Assembly (NCBI GenBank): GCA_934045905.1
Contig: OW203773.1
Span: 19,145,246 to 19,209,245, forward strand
DNA from: Leuctra nigra
Taxonomy: Eukaryota > Arthropoda > Insecta > Plecoptera > Leuctridae
DNA: 64,000 nucleotides
Direction: 5' to 3'
Of the stretch, positions 35,135-46,300 are shown piece after piece (positions within the stretch are counted from its first letter, which is position 1; the number at the start of each line of letters is the position of its first letter). The notes under the pieces were generated by a model. It saw only the letters and a program-made list of their open reading frames with translations. It did no database searches and had not been told where the DNA came from. A program made the position numbers and the translations under genes.

Positions 35135-36069
35135 TCCCTTTCATGTTCGATGACGACTGCGCTCTGCTTCCTGGTCTAACGGAATTGGTTATAAATGATT
35201 TTGACGAATGGTTTGTAAGTGTAAAAGGTTTTTCTATTATTCACTTAAATATTAGATCATTAAAGAAACATTGGGATGAGCTTAAAATTAAACTAAATAA
35301 TCAGTTAGGTGTTTTTGATATATTAATTTTGGAGGAGATCTCGCTACAGGAAATTCCTGATATTTTCAATTTGAATGGCTATTACTCCTATTCTTGGACC
35401 CGTAAGGGTCGAGGTGGAGGGGGTATTCTCCTTTTTGTTAAAGATAACATGTTATTTGTTCCAGATAAGATAAATTCAGATTGTTTTGAGAGATTGAGCG
35501 GTAATTTGACATTAAGTAATGGCATTTCTATATTTTTGTTAGTGGTGTACAGGCCCCCTTCAGAGGCTAAGCGTCAGTTCATAGCTGAGTTGGAAAATAT
35601 TTTAGAGTGCAATAAATGTAGAAATGCTATCTTAGTTGGCGATGTAAATATTGACTTGCTTTGTTCAAATGATCATATGGTACAATTATATGAAAGTGTA
35701 TTAGCTAGTAATGGTTTCATTAAATGTATTAGTGGTGTCACTAGGGAGGAATTTAGAGATAATACGCTTACGCGATCTTGCATTGATCATATTTATGTTC
35801 GAAGTACTGCCAGAGCAATTAATTCTGCAATATTTACAACTAAAATATCTGATCATTACGTTATAATGGTTAAGGTAAATTTTTGCATTGGTGAAGTTGA
35901 AGTTAATGAACCTTCTATAATACTGAGGAAATGTATAGACGAGCATAAATTAAAATGTTTGCTGAATGCAGTTAAATGTGATAGTTTACTTCAAGATGAT
36001 AATGTAATTTCATTGTATAACTCGATTATTAACACTTTTAAATGTAGCTACAGTCTGCCAGTTATGTAA
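35135..36069 (+). pseudogene. LINE ORF2 part 1: AP-type endonuclease
   Basis: Carries the endonuclease landmarks in order: IIHLNIRSL, the ILEE region, VVYRPPSEA, VGDVNIDLL, SCIDHIYV and SDHYVIMV. These supply the metal-binding and catalytic Asn, Glu, Tyr, Asp and His residues. The reading frame is intact across the domain and ends at TAA 36067. The linker continues in another frame, so a single indel lies near 36040. Confidence 0.82.
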
Positions 36070-36434
36070 ACGATAGTTGTGTAAGGAAAAATAAAAGGGT
36101 TGATTGTAGATGGATGACCGATGAGTTAAAAAGTATGATTAAGAAGAGAGATAAGATGTTTAAGAGATGGAGGGATTGTAATGGGACATTAAAAGGTTTT
36201 TTAAGAGAAGATTATAAGCGTTTTCGTAATAAGGTTAATGTTCATATATACAAATTGAAGAGAGATTTCTACAAGAATGAAATTTCGAATGCTAAAAATA
36301 ACATGAAAGAAACTTGGAGTATTATTAATGAATTAATTGGTAACAAAAGGAAAGCTTCTGTAGATGAAATATTATACAAATATCTCGGGAAACAATTTTC
36401 AGAAAAGGTGATCGCCGATTCATTTGCAGATTGA
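36070..36434 (+). pseudogene. LINE ORF2 linker region
   Basis: Frame starting before 36114 encodes WMTDELKSMIKKRDKMFKRW and KLKRDFYKNEISNAKNNMKE, the typical basic segment between endonuclease and RT. It ends at a TGA at 36432-36434, with another at 36447, in the frame that later resumes as RT. Confidence 0.75.
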
Positions 36435-36851
36435 TTCGTTAAAGCATGACTGCATGACTGTCAAATTATCACGGAACCTGTTATCAGCATACAATCTGCT
36501 CCACAGTCTATGTATCTGCCCCCAGTTGACCCTTGTATTGTTGAGTGGGAAATTAATAAAATGAATGTAAATAAGAGTCCTGGGTTCGATGGCATTCGTG
36601 TAAAGGATGTGCAGCTCGTTGCAGCTGAAGTTAGTCCCGTTATAGCTCGGCTTATTAATCTCTCTATTAAACAAGGTATTCTTCCTGATGATTTAAAAAT
36701 ATCCATAATTCGCCCTATGTACAAAAAAGGTGACCATCTAAGTTATTCAAATTATAGACCAATCGCTATTCTTTCAGTTATTGATAAAGTTATGGAGAGG
36801 TGGGTTGCCAAAAATTTGCAAAGGTATTTAAAGGATTTCGGCATTATTAAT
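36435..36851 (+). pseudogene. LINE ORF2 part 2: N-terminal reverse transcriptase
   Basis: Encodes NKSPGFDGI, ISIIRPMYKKGD and SNYRPIAILSVIDKVMERWV, which are RT blocks 1-3. It is cut at 36852 by the hAT-type insertion. Confidence 0.82.
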
Positions 36852-37586
36852 CAGGGACCCGAACCTTTATGAATAAAGGTTCGGGTTCCGGTTCCGGTTC
36901 TGAAACAAATACTCTTAAAGGTTCCGGTTCCGGTTCCTGCATAAAGGTTCCGGGTTCCGGTTCCGGTTCTAAAATTTTAAATCAAACTATAATAATAAAA
37001 CTTCAGTATTACCAATGTCAAATTAAATGGCATTATTTGATTTGGATTTTCCTATGAATGCAAGCACAGGTGTAGGCAGTGCCTGTATTAAATTCACAGG
37101 ATGGTGCGCAGAGTAAATATCAGAGGAGACAGTATAGTGGCTGCAATTTTCTCCATAAGACAACGTAAACATTCATTTTTCCTGAACTATCATATTCAAA
37201 TTGTCGGCAATGCAGTTCTCATCGCAGTAGTCAGATTCAAAAATTGAAAACTCGAGCAGCGTTTTCATAATGAAGAATTATTTTTTCTTATCAAGAATTA
37301 CAAATTTCTGCAAAAAATACATTTTGGAAATGTAATCAAAAAATAAACTTTATACTACTTTGTGAATTATATTATATCCAAGTGATATACATGCTTTTTT
37401 ATTAAAAAAAGGAACCTTAAAGAACCTTTAAGAACCTTTAAGAACCTAATTGATTATAAAGGTTCGGGTTCCGGTTCCGGTTCTTTGGGAAACAAGTATA
37501 ACGGTTCCGGTTCCGGTTCTGGTTCCGAAATTATAAAGGTTCATACCGGTTCTAGGTTCCGGTTCCGGTTCCGGTTCGGGTCCCTG
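36852..37586. mobile_element. hAT-type non-autonomous element rich in GGTTCC, inside the LINE RT
   Basis: 735 bp. Ends CAGGGACCCGAACC and GGTTCGGGTCCCTG are exact inverted repeats starting CAGGG. It is flanked by TTATTAAT (36844-36851) and TTATTATT (37587-37594), an 8-bp duplication with one difference. Removing the insert and one duplicate joins the two RT halves in frame. Both ends consist of GGTTCC repeats; the two short ORFs of Gly/Ser or Arg/Phe repeats are products of this. No transposase. Confidence 0.87.
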
Positions 37587-37594
37587 TTATTATT

Positions 37595-38479
37595 TCGCGT
37601 CAATTTGGTTTCCAAAAAGGTAAAAGTACATCTGAACTACTTTCTATTTTCGCAGATTATGTTAATTCTAAATTAGACATGAATTTTCACGTTTTGCTTT
37701 TATTTATCGATTTTTCGAAAGCATTCGACACATTACATCTTGGGAAATTAGTGAGTGCTTTAAAATTTATTGGAATTAGAGGACCTTTATTACTTTGGTT
37801 TATTAATTATTTTGAAAATAGGAAGATTATAGTTAAAGTTGGGGATGTTTACAGTTTTCCTAAACCAATTACCTCTGGTGTGCCTCAAGGTAGCATTTTA
37901 GGACCTATTTTATATTTAATCTATGTCAATTATATATTCATTAATTTATCGGACTGTGAAACTTATTTGTATGCTGATGATACGGTAATTGTTTCTTCTC
38001 ATAAAAATTTAAATGTGGCGATTTTCCAATTACAAACTGCTTTCACTAACGTTTTGAAATGTACTCATGATAAAAACCTAGTTATTAATGCAAGCAAAAC
38101 AAAAATTGTTCATGTATGTTCACCTCATAACAGAGAAAAGTTCCAACCTGTTAATATTATTTATCATTCTTATGATTGTCTTCATCGCCTCTGTCGAGGT
38201 CATGCTTGTATTGGTTGCTCTACTATACTTGAAACTGTTTCTAGCTATGTGTATTTGGGGGTGACCGTTGATAATAACTTCTCTTGGAGACCTCACATAG
38301 ATGTTTTATGTAATAAATTAAGGATGTGTGCTTATAGGCTTTATATTCTCAAAAATTATCTATCTTTTACCATGTTAAGATCGGTGTATTTGGCTTTGGG
38401 CGAATCGATTATAAATTGTGGCATTTTGGCCTGGGGTAATGCTTCTTACATTCATCTTCATCAAATAACCATTATTTAG
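37595..38479 (+). pseudogene. LINE ORF2 part 3: catalytic reverse transcriptase
   Basis: Continues with RQFGF, FIDFSKAFDTL, SGVPQGSILGPILYLIYVN and the active site YADDTVIV, then YLGVTVDNNFSWRPHI and the thumb-like C-terminal part. The two active-site Asp residues are present. The frame stops at TAG 38477. Confidence 0.88.
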
Positions 38480-38833
38480 AATAAAATGTTAAAATCAATC
38501 CTACCCCCTTTTATCAAGTTCAGCCTTAACAATAATTACGATAAAATGTTTCAATATTGTAATGTTTTACAAGTTACTGATTTGTTTACTTATAAATTCA
38601 TCATTAAACATTATTTTTCGGAAACTTTCAAACAAGTAAATTCCCATCAATTTAATACTCGACATAGTTTACTCAGTAATTTTACTATCCCCGTTCATAC
38701 CAACAAGTATGGTAGAAGGTCACTTAAATTTCAAACCCCTTCAATTTTTAATACGTTACCAGGCAATTTAAGAGAATTAGAAAATTACAATCAAGTAAAA
38801 GTTTTAGTTAAAAAATGGCTCTTGCATAATTAA
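38480..38833 (+). pseudogene. LINE ORF2 C-terminal region
   Basis: Continues the LINE protein (NTRHSLLSNFTIPVHTNKYG, RRSLKFQTPSIFNTLP) and ends at TAA 38831. These NTR...N.P.....G.RS motifs are usual at the C-terminus of jockey/CR1-type ORF2. Confidence 0.75.
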
Positions 38834-38990
38834 TTCTTTTTTTACTGCAGCTAAAATTTTATCCTTATGGTTATGATCCTTTCACATTTGAAGTTGAATT
38901 ATATTTATTTGTGTATGTTTGTGTTTCTTTTCTTGTATTATTTAATGTGAATCAACTGTTCTGTATTATTATTTTGTATTAATCCACAGA

Positions 38991-39011
38991 TAAGTCCCTT
39001 TTAGGGACTTA
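38991..39011 (+). other. LINE 3' UTR stem-loop
   Basis: TAAGTCCCT and AGGGACTTA form a perfect 9-bp stem with a 3-nt loop about 65 bp before the presumed LINE end. Such 3' hairpins are known recognition elements for RT in several LINE clades. Confidence 0.65.
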
Positions 39012-39249
39012 GTGGAAGATTGTTTATTGTATATTTATTATTTGTGACAATAAAATAAGTGTTCAAACAAAAATTGTTATTATGGATATGTATCCGAAAT
39101 TACCTAATAATAACGTGGACCCAAGCTGTATAGAATGGGTGAGAGGTGAAGAGAAACTTGGGATGCTATTGATAAAGAACGGGAATAGAAATGGAATATA
39201 AAAATTATAATGTGATAACTATAAGCCCTACATAAAGGAAGTATATGTA

Positions 39250-39432
39250 CACTTGGCAAAGTAAAACATTATCGTTGAACAAATTTGAATGGCTGCTGGT
39301 CATGTTCTTTAACAATAAATTTATCATTAAAATAAGAGATCACCTACTAAAGTGAGACAAGGAGATCGCTTTATAACATTTCATCAGTGAATCAGATTTA
39401 TTGAGAGATATTTTATTATTTTGCCGGGTGTC
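39250..39432. mobile_element. Diverged Tc1/mariner-type MITE (relative of 15194-15404)
   Basis: Starts after TA (39248-39249) with CACTTGGCAAAGTAAAAC, contains TGCTGGTCATG and AGTGAGACAAGGAGATCGC, and ends CAGATTTATTGAGAG...TTTGCCGGGTGT. Inverted, this follows the intact copy along its length. Confidence 0.65.
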
Positions 39433-40068
39433 CAACTCACATACTATGGAACTCCAGCCTGGCATCCAACAAGTAGAAGCAATCTAGTCAGGCTGGAGCG
39501 AATTCAAACCAAAGCGACAACATTTATCAGCAGTAAAAAGGACCTCAGCAGCGGAGAACGTCGCAAATTGGCTAGTTTAATTGCACTTGAAGACATTTAC
39601 GAAGAAGTGGACGTCATATTTCTCAAGAGATTACTTTTGGATTACGTCGACATGGATCCATTTCATCGGATTAGTGTAACCCAGGTACCAACAAGAACTA
39701 ATCTCATCGGAATGGTGAAGCCGTCCTTCGCCAGAACTGTGCAATATCAGAATGGGTTCTATTACCGGACGACGAATTCCTACAACAACCTGCCTATAGA
39801 ACTAATTGCTGAGAAAGATATATAAATTCTTTCAAAATATTACTGCGGCGTTTCTAAACATCAAGATTCGATATGTAGCGTAAAGGCGGAGATGATTATT
39901 ATTTTACATGGTTTAAATGGACAAATTGTTTGATTATTTTACTGTATATGTGTAGTTTTTTTTTATGTAGAGCTAGTAGTGGGGCACTTGTGTTACGGGG
40001 CATGCCCTATTCTCACTACCAGCGAAACACTTTGTACTATGTAAGTAATAGTAGTTGTTTCAAAAATA

Positions 40069-40104
<36 letters not shown>
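39433..40104 (+). mobile_element. 5'-truncated LINE fragment, second family
   Basis: Encodes only the C-terminal part of an ORF2 (LVRLERIQTKATTFISS, RTNLIGMVKPSFARTVQYQN, NSYNNLP). A 3' UTR hairpin follows (GCTAGTAGTG at 39972 with CACTACCAGC at 40014), then an (AAT)n tail at 40069-40104. It is a relative of the minus-strand fragment 44087-44655, with the same protein motifs, hairpin and tail. Confidence 0.75.
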
Positions 40105-40107
<3 letters not shown>

Positions 40108-40185
40108 CATACTCGGGTTGTTATTGCTTTTTACTCACAGTCAACCAGACGAAGAATAATGGTGACAAGAGTTACATTTTCAAAA

Positions 40186-40191
40186 TTTATT
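40186..40191 (-). terminator. Poly(A) signal of astacin gene B
   Basis: AATAAA on the minus strand, 67 bp past the stop codon at 40258, in an otherwise ordinary short 3' UTR. Confidence 0.65.
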
Positions 40192-40257
40192 TATCAAACA
40201 ACATCGGCATACAATCTCAGATGTGTATGTAAATGCTTCACTTGTCCTCGTAAGAAC

Positions 40258-40356
40258 TTATTCCTTCTTGAGGTTAGCGCAAGGGTACATGGCATTCAGC
40301 TTGAGAATATCGCTGGGGCTGAAACCGACACGCTGTCCAATCTCTGCGTTAGGATC
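40258..40356 (-). CDS. Astacin gene B exon 5 (C-terminal)
   Basis: 99 nt with acceptor TTTATTTCAG. It encodes [20 protein letters not shown], then NAMYPC and the stop TAA. IGQR..S..D....N..Y.C is the classic end of an astacin catalytic domain. Confidence 0.93.
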   Translation of the reverse strand, partial: DPNAEIGQRVGFSPSDILKLNAMYPCANLKKE

Positions 40357-43300
40357 CTGAAATAAAACGTAAAATCAAGTCAAGTCTCAATTTGAAAATA
40401 TCTGTTGAGCATTGTACTATACACATTAGAGTCAATCAAAAACATTACAATTGAGTATTTCCTAATCTGAGAGATCAAAATTAACTGCTATTTAGGTTTA
40501 AGGTGGCTGCGAAGCGATCGATATACAAACATATTTTTTCTTGAAAGCATACTTTCAAAAAACTTTTTCCAATATTGCAACTATTATTAAGTTTAAATGA
40601 TTATTTTAGGCCCGAAATAACCAAAGTTAAATTGTGCCGGATTAACTAACTTTTGGATTAAATTCAACTGTTTCAATCTTTTTGAGGTATCTGATTGGCC
40701 GTGCCGCCAATTTAGTCCAAAACTTAGTTAATCCGGCTCAGATTAACTTTGGTTATTTCGGGCCTTATGTCATTTAGTTTTCAACACCAGTCCAAAAGTG
40801 AGGTTTCAATTTGATGTTATTAGAGAAGGAGCAAAGCTCTAGATAACATGGTAGATATAGTAAAATCATCTCGAATTTGGTTTCTAACTTTTAAAATAGC
40901 ACACTTTGGTATTGTTTTTCCCTGATATATCTACAATATTCCTGATATGTCCGTGTACATAAAAAATTGTGTTTTGTTCAAATTAGATAAAAAAATTGAC
41001 TTCATTATAGCTTTAAAAAGTATCAATTTTACTTGGCTGCAATCAGATAACATAGGGGAGAAAACTCAAATTTTCTCAGAAACTAGACACGAGAAGAGTA
41101 TCATTTTTTCATTGGTTGTGTATGGCATGAATGTCAATAAGTACAAACACAAAATTATGAAGATCTGAGACTATGCCTTGATCGCTCCAGCCACATTAAA
41201 TGAAATTGTCTTCAATCACTTTCGAATTGATAAGTATTATCCGTACCTTGTTCAATGAAGCCAACAGTAAAGCAACGGAGCACAGCATTATTCAAACCAA
41301 AAGGATGCTGCTACTTACGGTAGGCACAATGGTGGGAAGTCCGTTGCTGGAGAAGGCGGTGGCTCCGTAGTGCATTACACTTGCATAGTCATAGGGTACT
41401 CCATAGTCGGTGATCACACTGGCGGGGTACTTGTTGAAGTTGTTCTCAGTACCTGCCGAGGAACCATTGGTTTAGAACTGAATGCTTTCGTGCGTGATGA
41501 AAGCTGCTCTTATAAAACAATTCTGGCTTGATACAACTTGAAAATTTTTTAAGTATTTATTTGTTATTGGCTGCATACAACATGGCAATAGGTAAACTAA
41601 TTGAATAAACACACACTTTGACCTCAGCCTGCGTGTGGGAGAGGGGTTTAATTATGAAACACAATTTAAAATTCGCAATTTCCAAATATAGATGTTCAAC
41701 AATGTTAACATTTTCAATAATATAATTTTTCTGTAATAATAATACATAATATAATATATTATGTAATAATATACTTTATAATTTAATTTCAACAACGTTT
41801 ATAAATAATCAGTAATATTAATAAGTAAAGAGTAATAATTGTAATTTTCTCTATAATTTAAAATTTAGTTGAATAGAGTAGGAATATATTTATTCTAATA
41901 TGTTTATAAGCTTTAAAAAAAGTTTATTGAATTCCTTATATTACTTAAAATAATATAAGGAGGCGGAGAGTTCGCACAAGTAGTTTTTATGTTTTTCTGA
42001 ATATTCTTGGCCAGCTGAGGAAAATTAGTCGACGAAAACTTTAGCTACTTCTTGTGAGTAAGTTACGTAAATTTTATTATTTTAAACAATAAGCTTTTCT
42101 ATTTCCTGAGATTTAGATTATTTTTTTGAACTTGAGTTGGCATCATTTATTATTTTCCACACAAGTTTAGGGTAATCGTTTGCATCTGCTATTTTATTTG
42201 AGTAGAACTTATTTTAATTTCTTAAATTAATTTTAAGTTCTCATAGCATTTTTTATGTATTGAAGTGATTAATCCTTTGGTTATCCAAGGTTTAAATTTT
42301 TAAATTGTGAGATTAAAATATTGATTTATAACCTAGTGGCTTCGCTTACCTATATATTTTTTAATTACATTAATAAACAAATACGCCGCCAAATTAGGGT
42401 CCGCTCAATTAAATATATTTCACACTTTTTATAACCGAGATTATCCCTAACTTGGGCTTCTTTGTTTAATTTGTTGTAATTACAAATGGAATATTGGAAG
42501 ATTACTGCATTTGAAATAAAGTTAAGTTTTGAGTTTATAAACAGATGGTCAGTAGACGATTTACCTCTGTTTCAAGTGGAGGGCCCAGTATTAAAAACTG
42601 CAATGTCCCAAATCACTGTTCTGAGATCTAAGTTGAATGTTTAAAAAATAAATGAATTATTACTATGCAATATATTAAAATTGTGATACTTGTTTTCCAT
42701 AATGTAATTATCATGATAAGCTTAATAAGAAAATAAAGTTCAATTGTTAATTCTTAATTAATATTTTTAATTAAATAAAGAAAAAAGAACATAGGCGCTT
42801 TTAAGTAGTAGTTGATTTAAACCAGGAAAATAAAGGTAATATTTTGTGAAAGTAAATAATTTACATAATAAAGTATTAATACATTACTAATTATCTTCCG
42901 TTTTCTTAAAGATTTATTTTCTATTCTTTGATAACATCTACTGAAGATACTACTCTACTGATCTACATTATGGTCATAGATGTTTCTTGTAAACATTACA
43001 GCTGTTCTTACAAAAGCAGACTGTGGATTTAGATGTTTCTTGGACATAAGTGCTTTTTACACTGGAATAACGATCATGTTAAATTTGTTATATGAAATAA
43101 GTGACTTATATATTTTTATGGTCAAAACTGAATACACCTTTAAATAGAGGAGATAAAACCAAATAAGAAAATGCTGCTAACTGAAAATATAAAAATGTGA
43201 CATAGCAGTTTTTATACTGGGCCCTCCAAGGACTTCTAATCCATATTTTCTTCAAATAGAGGCGTTTTAGGACATCACTGAATATCCTTGGTTTATATCT

Positions 43301-46300
43301 GCGGTCGTATGAAAACTGTAATTTAGTTTCTAAGTTGATTCCCAGATACTTCACTACGAGTGACTACAATCGAACGTTAAAAATAGTTATACGGACCTGC
43401 TTGGATGTTCTCGAAGTGGATGGTGACCCAGTCGTCTCTGTCAGTGGCGCTCTGTTGATGATAGAAGCCGAATGCGTGGAGCAGCTCATGGATGATCGTG
43501 CCGTAGCGGAAGCATCCGTTTCCAGGCGTGCTGGTTTGGTAGTTCAGATCCTGAGCCTGTTGACGGATACGAGACTTGCGGTAATCGATCGTTGAGGTCA
43601 AGTGTGGGTCAATTGAGGACATCATGATTTAACGTGGCGTGATCATTCGATATAGCACATTTGTATTTGTTTTTTATATTACCATTTCAAAAAACTTTTT
43701 ACAACAGTTACTATATTGAAGTATAAAATACTCATTTATTGTCCTGTAGTTTGCAACTCCCGCCTAAAAATGAGTTTTCGATTTCATGTATTTTGAGAAT
43801 GAAAAAACTTTGACATGGGAGGTATAGGAAAGTCATTTAGAATTTGGTGTATAACTTTTAAAATAGCTCACGTGGGTATTGTTTTCAATATTTTTCCTGA
43901 AAGTTTGTCCGTATGTCTACCAGAAAAAAAGTATTTTTGTTAAAATCTAACGATACATTTTTTTAACTTCATTTAACTTAAAAATGACACGATTTTACTT
44001 GGCTGTCATAAGATAATATGGGGGAGAAAACTTAAATTATCTCAGAAACTAGATACGAGAAGAGTTTATTTTTTCAGTGATTGTGTATTATTATTATTAT
44101 TTTATTTTCAAAACACCAAAAAATATACAGTGTTTTGCTGGTAGTGGGAATAGGACAATCCCCATAGCACAAGTGCCCCACTACCAGCTGTAAAATAATA
44201 TACTATATAAATTAAAATAACAGTAGGCATTGTAATGGAACTATAAAGTAACATAAACTCCGAACGTAAAAACAACAAAATAAAAAAAAAACTAATTAGA
44301 TAACAAATTCCGCAATAAAGATTTGAAAATATGAAAATCATTCTGTTCCCTAATATTAGCTGGTAGATTATTAAAAAATTTAGATGTTCTGCAGTAAAAA
44401 CTATTTTGATAACTGACCGTCCTTGCAAATGGTGGCGTGATCATCCCAATCAGATTGGTTCTTGTTATGTTCGTTAAATTTACAGATATACGATTAATTG
44501 GACCCATGTCCACCATTTGCAAAATAATCTTTTTTAAAAATAAAATGTCTGCTTCTTGAAAAAAAATTTTGAATAGAAATTAGACTTGTAAGTTTAAGAC
44601 GGTCTTTACTGCATAAATCTCTTCTACCAGTAATAAATTTTGTTACTGTATTTGTATGACATGATTACCAATAAGTACACCACAAATTTTGAAGATCTGA
44701 GACTAGGCCTCGAATGATTGCATCACCTTAATCTCTGAGGCCCTATTCTATAACTTTAAAATTCTTGATTCGGTCAAAATCTAATTAACTGCACATCGAT
44801 TAACATGATACTGAATCGGATTCTTGTCTCTTACTGACTTAACTTTATTCAGGTACATCATTATAATTACCAAAATTTCTACTACCATACTACCAAGAAA
44901 AAGTCTACTAATTATCATTATAAGTGGGTATTAGACTTTACAATTCAAATTGGGCAATTTCAATTTCTGACCAAGGACGCAGCGTTATGAGCAAAACTCT
45001 GAAATCCGATTTTCTTATCCTAGTTTAATATCCTAGTTTAAATCCTAGTTTAATACCCACTTTAGTAAATAAGGGATTATACAGTTACATTTATATTGTT
45101 TTACCTTGTAGTGGAAAGGGTTGGTATGCAAATTGGATAATTTTTGGTGAAAGATCACTGCTCACGCACCATAAGGTCACTAGATCGAAATTATTGATAG
45201 ACAATTATTAAGTATTTAACACATTTGAATTAATGATACAAGATTATGAATCATGACTTTGTAATCAATTCTTTTCAAATTTAATTACACCATATCTGAA
45301 GTGACTATATTATCTGTATGACAATATCTGTCAAATCCAATAAACTATTATCACTACCAAAACTCTTGTCGACAGTAAATACCCAAACACTTGAGAACGT
45401 GTATTAATTGAAATTGCATTTGAAGATGATCGCACTGTCACAAAACATCATAGATAAGAATGATGTTTGGGAGATGATGGTGATAAAGGAAGGGTAAGGA
45501 TGGGAAGAGTACTTCCCAGCATTTTCATCTGGACTTATGGAAACCACAAATAGAAATATGTCAGCTTAGCTTGGAATAGAACCCCATGGACATCTGTATG
45601 GCTGGTTCTGAGTTGCCTTTGAGCCCCTGAGCCAACTTGCATTATTATTAAATAACAACGTATCTGCAGCTATTATGTACAAAACGAGCCTTGAATGCAA
45701 TTTGTTAGGCCCTACGTTATTATTTGATCATTTAAAAAACAATATAAATTACATATTTTTAAATGTCAAAGAAAATAAGAAGTATAACTGCGCAACAAAT
45801 CTTGTGTTATTACTTTATAGAGATTTATAAAATATAAATTTGAATCAAAGACATTTTCAGATCATTTCATTTAGCCCTAATAGTATTTGATATAATAATG
45901 ATCTATGTGATAAAAATAATAAATTATATAGCAATTTAAGATACCATTGTTTCATTGTTTCAACTGATAAATGAATAAAATAGGTTATCGAGAGATTTTA
46001 AGAACTTCTAAAACAATACGAAATCATTTATCTGGATCCTTAAACCTCAAATATTATAATCATTTTGATTGATACATTGACAAGCCTCATCGAGATTTGA
46101 ACACTTGTATTTTGTTGTGATTATCATATTATCATCGTCTTAAACTTAGAACCCTTTTAGGGCCAAAACACAAGGAGCTTCTACCGAAGAACCGACATCT
46201 AATAATGTGTACAAGAAAATTATCTATTAATTAAAAAAAGCTTAATAATGCTATATCTATCGGATACCTCCGCTTGGGCACCCCCCTTAAGTTCCTGGAA

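Larger units (their letters stand above)
34540..39075 (+). mobile_element. CR1/jockey-group LINE, degraded and interrupted
   Basis: Order: ORF1 remnant, apurinic endonuclease, linker, reverse transcriptase, C-terminal domain, 3' UTR with a stem-loop. Frame is broken near 34705 and 36040, by TGA codons at 36432 and 36447, by a 735-bp hAT-type insert (36852-37586), and by a stop (TAG) at 38477. The 5' end is not defined. Being plus-strand it is antisense to the astacin genes and lies between them. It can no longer move by itself. Confidence 0.85.

Noticed and set aside
36869..37676. Two Gly/Ser- and Arg/Phe-rich frames
   Set aside because: They are translations of GGTTCC repeats within the hAT-type insert.
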